Source of the DNA: Paenibacillus agricola
GTDB taxonomy: Bacteria; Bacillota; Bacilli; Paenibacillales; NBRC-103111
Reading direction: 5' to 3'
Assembly: GCF_011440305.1 (NCBI RefSeq)
Contig: NZ_JAAOIW010000005.1
Location: 186,001-250,000, forward strand
DNA length: 64,000 nt
In this document: positions 52,945-60,666 of the stretch, piece after piece
Layout: every line of letters starts with the position of its first letter
Numbering within the stretch: the stretch's first letter is position 1
Translations under genes and position numbers: made by a program
The notes under the pieces: model-generated
The model's input: only the letters and a program-made list of their open reading frames with translations
What the model was told of the DNA's origin: nothing
The model's database searches: none

Positions 52945-53805
52945 TTGACCTTGTTCCACCACAACGTCGCTTTCAATCCACATCCGGGCAAAGGTGAATT
53001 GTCGGTATTATTTTCTGGCAAAGCCCAAACCAAGCCACTGCATAAGGTGGGCCCCCAAGTGCTGGATTACTACCTTGTCCATTATATCGTCTCCGGACGC
53101 GGAACCTTTCGCTGTATGGGTCAGGACTACCAATTAAAGCAAGGAAACAGCTTTTTTATATTCCCAGGCGATCTGGTTAGCTATGCTTCAGATAGTGAGC
53201 AGCCTTGGTGCTATAGATGGATCGGCTTCAAAGGCAACCGTGCAGATGAGTACCTGCATAAGCTAGGCATCACCCAGCACCATCCTGTGAATGTGACTAA
53301 GCAGCATCGAAAGATGAATGCTTTATTTCACCAGCTTGAGCATAAGTTGCATGATCGCCAGCCGCATAGTGATATGCAATCCGAAGGTTACCTGCGGCTG
53401 ATTTTGGCCGAATATGCGCAGGATCTCCATGAAACCTCAGTCCCGGCCAAAGAAGTGCCGGCCATTCAGCAGCAAATTGAGCTAGCCATCCGTTGGTTGA
53501 CCCTTCAGCATAACCAGCCTATTTCCATTGAGCAAATGGCACAAAGCTTAGGCTACCATCGTACCCATTTATCCAAAATGTTCAAGCAGCATACCGGGAT
53601 GTCTCCAATGAATTTTTTACTCAAAATTCGGATGGAACGGGCAAGGCTGCTGCTGCAGGAATCACTAACCGTCGATCAAGTAGCCTCTTCTGTGGGGTTT
53701 GCCGATGCGCTTTACTTCTCCAAACAATTTAAAAAGTGGTTTGGGCGCTCGCCATCTGAATATCGGCAAGACCAAACCACTAACCCTTATGACTGCAGCG
53801 AGTAA
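52945..53805 (+). CDS. AraC-family regulator with cupin sensor domain
   Basis: This 286-residue regulator has an N-terminal cupin-like domain (YYLVHYIVSGRGTF, GNSFFIFPGD, about residues 40-110) and a C-terminal AraC double HTH (ISIEQMAQSLGYHRTHLSKMFK; VDQVASSVGFADALYFSKQFKKWFG). It resembles sugar regulators such as MsmR/MelR, so it could control the GH4 gene. TTG 52945 is used (GAGG 8 nt upstream); GTG 52936 lies within the SD. Confidence 0.87.
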   Translation: MTLFHHNVAFNPHPGKGELSVLFSGKAQTKPLHKVGPQVLDYYLVHYIVSGRGTFRCMGQDYQLKQGNSFFIFPGDLVSYASDSEQPWCYRWIGFKGNRADEYLHKLGITQHHPVNVTKQHRKMNALFHQLEHKLHDRQPHSDMQSEGYLRLILAEYAQDLHETSVPAKEVPAIQQQIELAIRWLTLQHNQPISIEQMAQSLGYHRTHLSKMFKQHTGMSPMNFLLKIRMERARLLLQESLTVDQVASSVGFADALYFSKQFKKWFGRSPSEYRQDQTTNPYDCSE

Positions 53806-53915
53806 TCAACAAGCCGACAATAACTGTTTTCATTCTTTAAAGCTTTCCATAAATAAGAGCATATATTCAAGTGTGCCTTGCCCACTAACGACTCAACAAT
53901 ATTTAAAGAAGGGTA

Positions 53916-53944
53916 TTTCATTTATAGGGGGCGTCCTTTACAAT
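53916..53944 (+). promoter_or_regulatory. Possible promoter of the XRE/CPBP unit
   Basis: TTTCAT (53916-53921) and TACAAT (53939-53944) are 17 nt apart, just upstream of the XRE gene SD. The -10 is good and the -35 weak. Confidence 0.35.
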
Positions 53945-53962
53945 AATAAAGAGGTGATAACA

Positions 53963-54622
53963 ATGGGACAAGCTATCCCTGAATTCGGTAAATTTCTGGA
54001 GAGCCTGCGCGGCTCTATGTCTTTACGTGAGGCAGCCAAAAAAAGCGGGCTTTCACACGCTTATATACGTGATCTAGAATTAGAAAAAAACCGTTCCACC
54101 AACGAAAAGATTACACCTTCGCCCGACACGCTGCAGAAGCTATCCAATGCCTACGGTTATCTGTATAGAGATATGATGATTAAAGCGGGGCATTTGGTGG
54201 AGCAAGATTTCTCGTCACCCACCACTGCATTCGATATCGATATTGATTTAACTCAAATCTATTATATAGAAATAGGTATGAAGGAAATCATGTATGGCGA
54301 CCAGAAATCCAAATTAACGAAAAATGTGGATTCTTTAAAGGATTTCATTCAATTTTTGGACACATTAGAAGATCATGGATTCAAAAAAGTCGACTCCGAA
54401 ATGTATGTGAACTTCCACCACATCCGTAAGTATGATGAACGTAGCGGGCGATTGTATTTTGACACTGCTGGCACTGGGGTTTCCGTAGCCCTGTCCGCTC
54501 TTCGACAGCGTAAACACCATAACCTGATTTTGCGGAAAATAGCCAACAACATTCAGTCCAGCCTTGAATATTCCTATGGTGCTTTACCTAACAGCGCGGT
54601 TCCAGGATTTGAGTTAATGTGA
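53963..54622 (+). CDS. XRE-family helix-turn-helix regulator
   Basis: This 219-residue protein has an N-terminal XRE HTH at about residues 10-70 (MSLREAAKKSGLSHAYIRDLE; TLQKLSNAYGY) and a C-terminal region of about 140 residues with no domain I recognise. ATG 53963 follows GAGGTGAT; the open frame runs further upstream without an SD. Its stop overlaps the GTG start of a CPBP protease (GTGA), so the two are coupled and may form a regulator/membrane-protease pair. Confidence 0.83.
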   Translation: MGQAIPEFGKFLESLRGSMSLREAAKKSGLSHAYIRDLELEKNRSTNEKITPSPDTLQKLSNAYGYLYRDMMIKAGHLVEQDFSSPTTAFDIDIDLTQIYYIEIGMKEIMYGDQKSKLTKNVDSLKDFIQFLDTLEDHGFKKVDSEMYVNFHHIRKYDERSGRLYFDTAGTGVSVALSALRQRKHHNLILRKIANNIQSSLEYSYGALPNSAVPGFELM

Positions 54623-55203
54623 GGAAGGAATATATCGGCATTCTCGTTATTTTTTTTCTTTTCGCAGGTCCCGGTCCCTCTGTTTTTTTTCTCAATAAAT
54701 TTACGGTTACCATTCTTCCCCTCGCTTGCTTCATAGCCATCTTCTATTTATTAAGAAAAGAAATCTTTAATGCCGATTACAATATGATGATTAAGAACAC
54801 CAATTATAAGCTTGTATTCAACTCCTTGAAATACTGCATATTTGCCCATGCCATTGTTGCCTTGATTTTCAAGCCCGCCACCCTGCTTGCAGATGACCTC
54901 TTAACGATGTATCTGATTATGCCGATCAACATCGTTTTGTTTGGCCCTATAATTGAGGAAATCGTTTATCGTAAAATTATTTTTGGTTCGTTAAACCATA
55001 AATTTACCTTTCCTATCGCAGCAATAGCTTCCTCTGCAATGTTTGGTATTGCTCATATGAGCTTGAAGCTTTTTTTGGCTTATTTTGTGGTAGGATATAT
55101 ATTGTGTCATTTGTACAAAAAAACCAATACACTTTATGCCCCTATTATCGTGCATACATTACTAAATCTTATTCCTATCCTATTTAAAACTTTAAAAGGA
55201 TAG
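54619..55203 (+). CDS. CPBP-family intramembrane metalloprotease
   Basis: This 194-residue membrane protein has the three CPBP/Abi motifs: EEIVYRK (EExxxR), FGIAHMS (FxxxH) and VHTLLN (HxxxN). Family members include CAAX-prenyl proteases and bacteriocin immunity proteins. It starts with GTG 54619 overlapping the XRE stop codon. Its position next to an AgrB/AgrD cassette raises the possibility of peptide processing or immunity; this is inference. Confidence 0.85.
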   Translation: MRKEYIGILVIFFLFAGPGPSVFFLNKFTVTILPLACFIAIFYLLRKEIFNADYNMMIKNTNYKLVFNSLKYCIFAHAIVALIFKPATLLADDLLTMYLIMPINIVLFGPIIEEIVYRKIIFGSLNHKFTFPIAAIASSAMFGIAHMSLKLFLAYFVVGYILCHLYKKTNTLYAPIIVHTLLNLIPILFKTLKG

Positions 55204-55252
55204 GTTTTCCTGTTACGCATAAATGTAAGCGCTCTATTCGACAAAATTCTAC

Positions 55253-55281
55253 TTGTACAATCCTAGGATGTAATATAGAAT
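55253..55281 (+). promoter_or_regulatory. Probable promoter of the agr-like operon
   Basis: TTGTAC (55253-55258) and TAGAAT (55276-55281) are 17 nt apart. The spacer contains the perfect 10-bp palindrome ATCCTAGGAT (55260-55269), a possible regulator site. The leader to the first start codon would be about 100 nt. Confidence 0.5.
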
Positions 55282-55385
55282 TAAAATATTATTTAGTAAA
55301 TATAAATTTTTGCTCTCCCACTTTTAAGTCTAAATACCTATTCTAAATTATACATATTAGGATTAATGTGGAAGGAGAACTGCCC

Positions 55386-56078
55386 GTGGAGATATCGCTA
55401 ATTGTCAAATTTATCTTTTCAACTTTAGAGCTCTGTGCAGCTACGGTGCTTGCCCTTTCCTTATTTCGCTTTCCATTGCGTTATAATATTGGAAAAATCA
55501 TATTAATCTCCGTAACAATGGCATCCTTGGCCTTTTATTTAAGAGAATTCGCCATGCTCAAAAATTATGCCGTATTAAGCATGCTCTCCTCGGAAATGAT
55601 TTTGATTACTTTGTTGTTTAGCCTACCTATCTATTATTCCTTATTAATAAGTATAGTAGGATTTATGTTAGGTGGAATTATTGAATATGGGGTTATGACC
55701 TTGGCGACACTACTGAAGCTAACTAGTGTAGAGATTGCTAGAACTAACTTTATTCATTCTAGCAGCATCTTTATTATTACAGCTTTAGTTATTGTTCTTA
55801 TAACGGTTTATATCAGATATCGTAAGTTCGGCTTTATGTTTATGATTAACAAGCTTACGATCAGCCAAGCCATTAAAAGATACAATTTCGCCCTTTCCGC
55901 CGTCATTGTTGTATTTCTATTAATTATCCAGCTTACTTCCTTGTCCTATAATAATTTATCGATTCATGCTTTTATTCTAATTGGTTTATCGATTGTTTTT
56001 ATCATTGGTATCTCAATAGCCTATAAGCACAACAAACAATTAATTAAAGAAAAATACGAAAGGTTACAAAACAGATGA
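55386..56078 (+). CDS. AgrC-like 7-TM sensor protein without a kinase domain
   Basis: This 230-residue protein has about seven hydrophobic segments and ends in a basic, probably helical tail (AYKHNKQLIKEKYERLQ). This resembles the membrane sensor part of AgrC-type peptide receptors up to where the dimerisation helix would begin; no H-box or GHKL ATPase follows. The next gene overlaps its stop (ATGA), so there is no room for a lost kinase, and no frameshift scar is seen. GTG 55386 has AAGGAG 8 nt upstream. Identity as a receptor is inferred from topology and position; another role is possible. Confidence 0.6.
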   Translation: MEISLIVKFIFSTLELCAATVLALSLFRFPLRYNIGKIILISVTMASLAFYLREFAMLKNYAVLSMLSSEMILITLLFSLPIYYSLLISIVGFMLGGIIEYGVMTLATLLKLTSVEIARTNFIHSSSIFIITALVIVLITVYIRYRKFGFMFMINKLTISQAIKRYNFALSAVIVVFLLIIQLTSLSYNNLSIHAFILIGLSIVFIIGISIAYKHNKQLIKEKYERLQNR

Positions 56079-56632
56079 ATTTTATCGATAAATCAGCAAC
56101 CTATGTAGCTAACTCGATAAGAACCAACCATCCACAAGCCGCATCTCAAACCGTCTTATTTTACGCTCTTAGTTTGATAATCAACTCCACACTTACGGTT
56201 ATTACTGTAGTTATAATCGCAAGTTTAACAGGCTATTTGTATGAAGCGGTGGCGGTCATCTTTTTTTATACGCTGCTTCGGTATGTCAGCGGTGGTTCTC
56301 ATTTGGCGTCATCGCTTGCTTGTTGTATTACTTCATCCGTGATCTTTCTTTTGGCAGCGCATGTAAACTACAATTTCTTTTATACCGGTTTGCTTTTGAA
56401 TACGGCAGCGATAGCGATATTATTGAAAACGGCCCCTCAAGGCATTGAAAATATAAGCAGGATCGACAAAAAATATTACCCTTTGCTGAAAATATTTTCT
56501 GTAATCATTGTTGCATCCAATTACTTCTTCCAGCTTGATTTTCTTTCAACCGCGTTTTTCATACAAGCTTTGCACACCACAAAGCTTTTTGGAAATATCA
56601 TCCATCAAATTGAAAGGAGGTTTTCATCATGA
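56075..56632 (+). CDS. agrB: AgrB-family autoinducer-peptide processing protease
   Basis: This 185-residue membrane cysteine protease has the AgrB catalytic pair H76 and C83, in RYVSGGSHLASSLAC, at the exact seven-residue spacing of the family. It should cut the C-terminal tail off AgrD and close the (thio)lactone ring. The start overlaps the upstream stop and the end overlaps agrD (both ATGA), so three genes are translationally coupled. Confidence 0.9.
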   Translation: MNFIDKSATYVANSIRTNHPQAASQTVLFYALSLIINSTLTVITVVIIASLTGYLYEAVAVIFFYTLLRYVSGGSHLASSLACCITSSVIFLLAAHVNYNFFYTGLLLNTAAIAILLKTAPQGIENISRIDKKYYPLLKIFSVIIVASNYFFQLDFLSTAFFIQALHTTKLFGNIIHQIERRFSS

Positions 56633-56751
56633 AAAAATGGATCGCTATTATCGCTAACTCCGCATTGGTCGCTATTGCTGCTGCTTTGGTTACTACAAAT
56701 TCTTTTTGGGATAACCGCCCTGAAACACCTCTAGAACTTTTGAAAAAATAA
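56629..56751 (+). CDS. agrD: AgrD-like cyclic lactone autoinducer prepeptide
   Basis: This 40-residue prepeptide overlaps the agrB stop (ATGA) and has a near-perfect SD, AAAGGAGG. It has the three AgrD parts: an amphipathic N-terminal leader (residues 1-22), a core around TNSFWDN (23-29) and an acidic tail RPETPLELLKK (30-40) matching the P-x-E-L recognition tail. There is no cysteine; S25 is the only core residue able to close a lactone, and S25-N29 would give the usual five-residue ring. Exact borders are inferred. Confidence 0.85.
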   Translation: MKKWIAIIANSALVAIAAALVTTNSFWDNRPETPLELLKK

Positions 56752-56768
56752 TAGTAGCACACAAAGTA

Positions 56769-56798
56769 GGGGTTGCGCTTCGACGCGCGGCCCCTTTT
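56769..56798 (+). terminator. Terminator/attenuator between agrD and the LytTR-GGDEF-EAL gene
   Basis: GGGGTTGCGC (56769-56778) pairs with GCGCGGCCCC (56785-56794), 10 bp with two G-U, then four T and G. The T-run is short, so readthrough into the next gene is likely. Confidence 0.7.
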
Positions 56799-56829
56799 GC
56801 CAATCCTTCTTTTATGGAGCTGAGTCTTT

Positions 56830-58638
56830 ATGCAGAAAATTCCCGTTACGCGAGATGGCAAGCGAGGGTCAGAAATATTAATTATTGATTCTAGCGAAGT
56901 CGTCAAAATTGATAAGGTTCGTGAACGAGAAATTTTAATCCATACCAAAGAGCATCAATATTTCCTTGACTTCTCTTTTGATAGTTTGGAAGAATGGCTG
57001 TTTGAGGATGGTTTTCGACTACTCGATAACACTAATATTGTGAATATGAATCATGTGTCCGAATATGACAATATAAAAGGCATCGTTTATTTAAATAAAC
57101 GAGACCACAATAGGCCTACAACGGCGTCCACTGCCCGCATTCATAAGGAGCATGTCGAAAATGTAATGCAACTAATCAATACCTCTGACCCAGCTTCTTC
57201 TGAGCATAACCCGCAGAAGCATGACCAGATCTTTGAAAAGATTATTAGTGAAACACATGACGGACAATTACTTCGGTCCTACGCAACGATCCGCGCGGTT
57301 AATGAGCGTAAGCGAGCCGAGGAAAAAATCGTCCATATGGCTTATCACGATGCTTTAACGAATCTACCCAATCGCCTGCATTTCGACCAGCGCCTCAAAA
57401 GCAGCTTTAATGAAGCGGTTAGAACCAACGGGAAGATGGCTATCATTTTTTTTGATCTAGATCGATTTAAAGTCATTAACGATACCTTAGGCCATTATGT
57501 GGGTGATATGCTGCTTCAGTCCTTATCCAAAAAGCTTAAAGGTTATGTGAAGGAAAAGGATCTCGTAGCCCGCTTCGGAGGAGACGAGTTTATCATATTG
57601 CTTTCCAATATAGCGCACATAGATGAAGCTGCCCAATTTGCCAAGGGTATTCCTGAGTTGCTAAAGGAACCTTTTTTGTTTGAAAACCAAGAGCTGTTCG
57701 TCACTGCGAGTATAGGAATAAGTCTTTACCCCCATGATGGTACGGATTCAGAGACTTTGCTGAAAAATGCAGACATTGCCATGTATCGTTCCAAAGAGAA
57801 GGGTGGGAATTCATACCATTATTATCATCCAGAAATGAATAAACGATCCTTGCATAGATTAAGCTTAGAGATTAACCTGCGTAAAGCATTAGAGCGCAAT
57901 GAATTTCAGGTTTACTACCAGCCTTTTGTTGATTTATTGAGCGGGCAAATATTTGGAATGGAAGCCCTTATTCGCTGGTTTCACCCTGAATGGGGACTGG
58001 TTTCACCAGCCGACTTTATCCCACTGGCAGAAGAAACCGGGCTTATTATACCCATAGGTAATTGGGTGCTTAAGCAAGCCTGTTTCCAAAATAAAAAATG
58101 GCAGGATCTTGGTTATCCTGCGCAAAGAGTGTCCGTAAATATATCAGCTATCCAATTTCATCAGCCGCAATTTGTGCAAATTATCGAAGATACCCTCGAA
58201 GAAACCGGTCTGGACCCGAAGCTTCTCTGCCTAGAAATTACAGAGAATGTGGCTATGACGAATGTTCCTTATATTATTGAAACGATGCAAAAGCTGAGAT
58301 CCATGGGAGTTTTTATATCCATTGATGATTTTGGTACCGGCTACTCCTCCTTCAGCTACCTGAAACGGTTTCGTGTTCATACCCTGAAAATCGACCAATC
58401 CTTCATTCGGGATGTTACCTCTGATGATGAAAATGCAGCTATCGTAACTGCCCTGATTGCCATGGCTTCCCAGCTCAAAATCAAATCGCTTGCTGAGGGA
58501 GTGGAAACTAAAGAACAGCTTGATTTTTTGATGCTGAAAGGCTGTGACGAGATTCAAGGCTTTATTTTCAGCAAACCCATTCCCGCCAATGAATTTGAAT
58601 TATTACTTAAAAACAACAAACAGCTATCCCTATTATGA
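56830..58638 (+). CDS. LytTR-GGDEF-EAL fusion protein
   Basis: This 602-residue protein joins an AgrA-type LytTR DNA-binding domain (about residues 1-115; MQKIPVTRD start, DNTNIVNMNHV) to a GGDEF domain (166-330, GGDEF intact at 250-254) and an EAL domain (345-595; EAL 378-380, LEITEN, DDFGTGYSS, KIDQSF, AEGVET). Both catalytic signatures are complete, so synthesis and breakdown of c-di-GMP are possible. The inhibitory site before GGDEF reads KEKD (241-244) instead of RxxD. GGAG lies 10 nt before the ATG. It follows agrD by 78 bp. Confidence 0.9.
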   Translation: MQKIPVTRDGKRGSEILIIDSSEVVKIDKVREREILIHTKEHQYFLDFSFDSLEEWLFEDGFRLLDNTNIVNMNHVSEYDNIKGIVYLNKRDHNRPTTASTARIHKEHVENVMQLINTSDPASSEHNPQKHDQIFEKIISETHDGQLLRSYATIRAVNERKRAEEKIVHMAYHDALTNLPNRLHFDQRLKSSFNEAVRTNGKMAIIFFDLDRFKVINDTLGHYVGDMLLQSLSKKLKGYVKEKDLVARFGGDEFIILLSNIAHIDEAAQFAKGIPELLKEPFLFENQELFVTASIGISLYPHDGTDSETLLKNADIAMYRSKEKGGNSYHYYHPEMNKRSLHRLSLEINLRKALERNEFQVYYQPFVDLLSGQIFGMEALIRWFHPEWGLVSPADFIPLAEETGLIIPIGNWVLKQACFQNKKWQDLGYPAQRVSVNISAIQFHQPQFVQIIEDTLEETGLDPKLLCLEITENVAMTNVPYIIETMQKLRSMGVFISIDDFGTGYSSFSYLKRFRVHTLKIDQSFIRDVTSDDENAAIVTALIAMASQLKIKSLAEGVETKEQLDFLMLKGCDEIQGFIFSKPIPANEFELLLKNNKQLSLL

Positions 58639-58644
58639 ATGATG

Positions 58645-58686
58645 GAAAAAAGTGAGGTCTCGACTGAAACTTTTTTCTATCTTTTT
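58645..58686 (+). terminator. Terminator after the LytTR-GGDEF-EAL gene
   Basis: GAAAAAAGT (58645-58653) pairs with ACTTTTTTC (58669-58677), followed by TATCTTTTTT. Confidence 0.7.
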
Positions 58687-58733
58687 TCGTTTAAAGGGAG
58701 AGGTGCATTCATAGCTTTGAAGGGATAAGGGAT

Positions 58734-59876
58734 ATGGCAGCAAATAGTACAAGTAGCACGAAATTAAAAGCAGTCACAGCTACCAAGAAGGCTCTGCCCA
58801 AGCCACGACAAACAGCAGGCTCCGTCTTGCTCACATTAATTACGTATACGGTCTTCGTCCTGCTTTTATTTGGGATGATGTTTAGCTTGTGGTTTTTCGT
58901 AACCGAATCTGGGAGCAGCCTACGATATATGATGGCCGATACCTTAATTTCTACACAGCACCGCCACTGGGCCAAATATTTAATTGGCGAAAAAGAGCTG
59001 GATAAACGTGTGGATCGTTACTGGAAGCAATTCGATGGATTTGCCGAGGTGAAGGACCAAAAGCTGGTACAGGTCAATAAACCCGTAGAGCCTAAAGCTA
59101 TTATCGAGAAAAAGCCGCTCGTAGAGGTGGAGCCTATTGAAGGCAAAAATTATAAAGGAAAATTGTTGATCGTAAATGATGCCAAAAAGCTTCGGATAGC
59201 CGTGCCTGGGAGTGTGGGCAAAGGTGAAAAAGTGTCTTCTATGGTAAAACGTTTAGGTGCTGTAGCTGGCGTAAATGCGGGCGGCTTCATAGACCCGGAA
59301 TGGAAAGGAAATGGCTTCCAGCCTACTGGACTGGTCATTTCGGGCGGGAAAATCTTCTATAATGATGGCGATTTGAATACGTCTAATCATATTGTCGCGA
59401 TCGATAAGGATGGACGGATGATCGCGGGAAAGTATAAGCCTAGCGAATTGCTGAAGATGGGTGTTCAGGAAGCTGTTACCTTTGCGCCGCGGTTTATCGT
59501 CAACGGGGTCGGCCAAATCAAGAGCCAAGCCGATGGCTGGGGAATCGCTCCCCGTACCTCCATGGCACAAAAGGAGGATGGAACGATCATGTTTGCCATT
59601 ATTGACGGAAGGCAGCCCGGCCACAGCATTGGAGCCACCCTCTTCGATATCCAACAAATATTTTTGGAGCGTGGAGCTGTTACTGCGGCTAATCTGGATG
59701 GAGGCTCCTCAACGGTGCTTGTCCATAATAACCAAATTGTTAACCGTCCTTCAAGTGAATACGGTGAGCGGTATTTGCCAACTGCATGGCTCATATTTGA
59801 AGATCCCAAGGCTGTCCAAATCCGCAATATTTGGGAAGGTCTTGACCCTAGCAAGATTGACCCTTCGAAATGGTAG
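58734..59876 (+). CDS. Membrane-anchored phosphodiester glycosidase (NAGPA-like)
   Basis: This 380-residue protein has one N-terminal TM helix (about 29-56) and an extracytoplasmic domain of the NAGPA/phosphodiester glycosidase family: GVNAGGFID, PRTSMAQKEDGTIMFAIIDG and AANLDGGSSTVL. Family enzymes cleave sugar-1-phosphodiester bonds, for example in cell-wall or exopolysaccharide metabolism. The SD region is GGGATAAGGGAT. Its position after a c-di-GMP enzyme is compatible with an exopolysaccharide role; this is inference. Confidence 0.85.
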   Translation: MAANSTSSTKLKAVTATKKALPKPRQTAGSVLLTLITYTVFVLLLFGMMFSLWFFVTESGSSLRYMMADTLISTQHRHWAKYLIGEKELDKRVDRYWKQFDGFAEVKDQKLVQVNKPVEPKAIIEKKPLVEVEPIEGKNYKGKLLIVNDAKKLRIAVPGSVGKGEKVSSMVKRLGAVAGVNAGGFIDPEWKGNGFQPTGLVISGGKIFYNDGDLNTSNHIVAIDKDGRMIAGKYKPSELLKMGVQEAVTFAPRFIVNGVGQIKSQADGWGIAPRTSMAQKEDGTIMFAIIDGRQPGHSIGATLFDIQQIFLERGAVTAANLDGGSSTVLVHNNQIVNRPSSEYGERYLPTAWLIFEDPKAVQIRNIWEGLDPSKIDPSKW

Positions 59877-59932
59877 CCGAATTGCTCAAAAGCTGTCATA
59901 ATAGACTCATAACTTGTAGATGAGGTGTAGAT

Positions 59933-60574
59933 ATGAATCGGGAGCAAGGCCTGGAATGGGTTGAACAAACCCGCATTATTGCGATAGTGCGTGGTGTTGA
60001 GGAGCAGCATATTACGGAGCTAGCCCAAGCTCTGCTAGACGGTGGCATACGTGCCATGGAAATTACATTGAACACTGCAGGCGCATTGAACATGATTGCA
60101 AAGCTCCAGCAGCAGTTTGGAGACCATATGTTTATCGGTGCAGGCACTGTGCTTGATATAGACGACGCGACTAAAGCTATTGAAGCTGGTGCTTCATACT
60201 TGGTTACGCCTAATACCGATGAAGAGGTTATTCGGTATGCGGTCCAGCAAGGCATCCCTGTATATCCAGGTGCCATGACACCAACAGAAATCGTTAAGGC
60301 CTGGAAAGCTGGCGCAACGGCGGTGAAAATATTCCCGGGAGCTAGCCTTGGACTTGGCTATTTTAAAGAGCTTCAAGGACCGCTTAACCATATCCCTATG
60401 CTAGCGGTTGGCGGAGTAAATGAAGAGAACATCCCCCAATTCATGCAAGCAGGCTGCTACGGCTTTGGGATTGGCGGATCGTTGGTGAACCTGCAAGAAA
60501 TTGCCGCAGGTAATTTCACTTGGATCCGAGATAAGGCAGCAGCATTAACCGCCAGTGTAGGCGTTAAACGTTAA
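59933..60574 (+). CDS. eda: Bifunctional KDPG/KHG aldolase
   Basis: This 213-residue class I aldolase has the catalytic glutamate E43 (AMEITLNT) and the Schiff-base lysine K132 (AVKIFPG). It splits 2-keto-3-deoxy-6-phosphogluconate to pyruvate and glyceraldehyde 3-phosphate. GAGGTG lies 7 nt before the ATG. It is not next to other Entner-Doudoroff or uronate genes here. Confidence 0.92.
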   Translation: MNREQGLEWVEQTRIIAIVRGVEEQHITELAQALLDGGIRAMEITLNTAGALNMIAKLQQQFGDHMFIGAGTVLDIDDATKAIEAGASYLVTPNTDEEVIRYAVQQGIPVYPGAMTPTEIVKAWKAGATAVKIFPGASLGLGYFKELQGPLNHIPMLAVGGVNEENIPQFMQAGCYGFGIGGSLVNLQEIAAGNFTWIRDKAAALTASVGVKR

Positions 60575-60635
60575 GCAGCATAGGGATTGGCAAATAAATG
60601 GGCTTGTTATTACCTGCACGCGTAATACAAAGTAT

Positions 60636-60666
60636 AAAACCATCTCCAGCAAGCGGAGATGGTTTT
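60636..60666. terminator. Bidirectional terminator between eda and the SufR-like gene
   Basis: AAAACCATCTCC (60636-60647) and GGAGATGGTTTT (60655-60666) form a perfect 12-bp stem with runs on both sides. It overlaps the stop of the minus-strand gene. Confidence 0.88.

Noticed and set aside
53699-53962. An extended XRE protein beginning inside the AraC gene
   Set aside because: That part overlaps the AraC HTH coding region, shows no domain and lacks an SD; the ATG at 53963 has GAGGTGAT.
55224-55238. A cre-like catabolite site (TGTAAGCGCT)
   Set aside because: The left half fits but the right half (CTAT) does not match the consensus, so the support is too weak to list.
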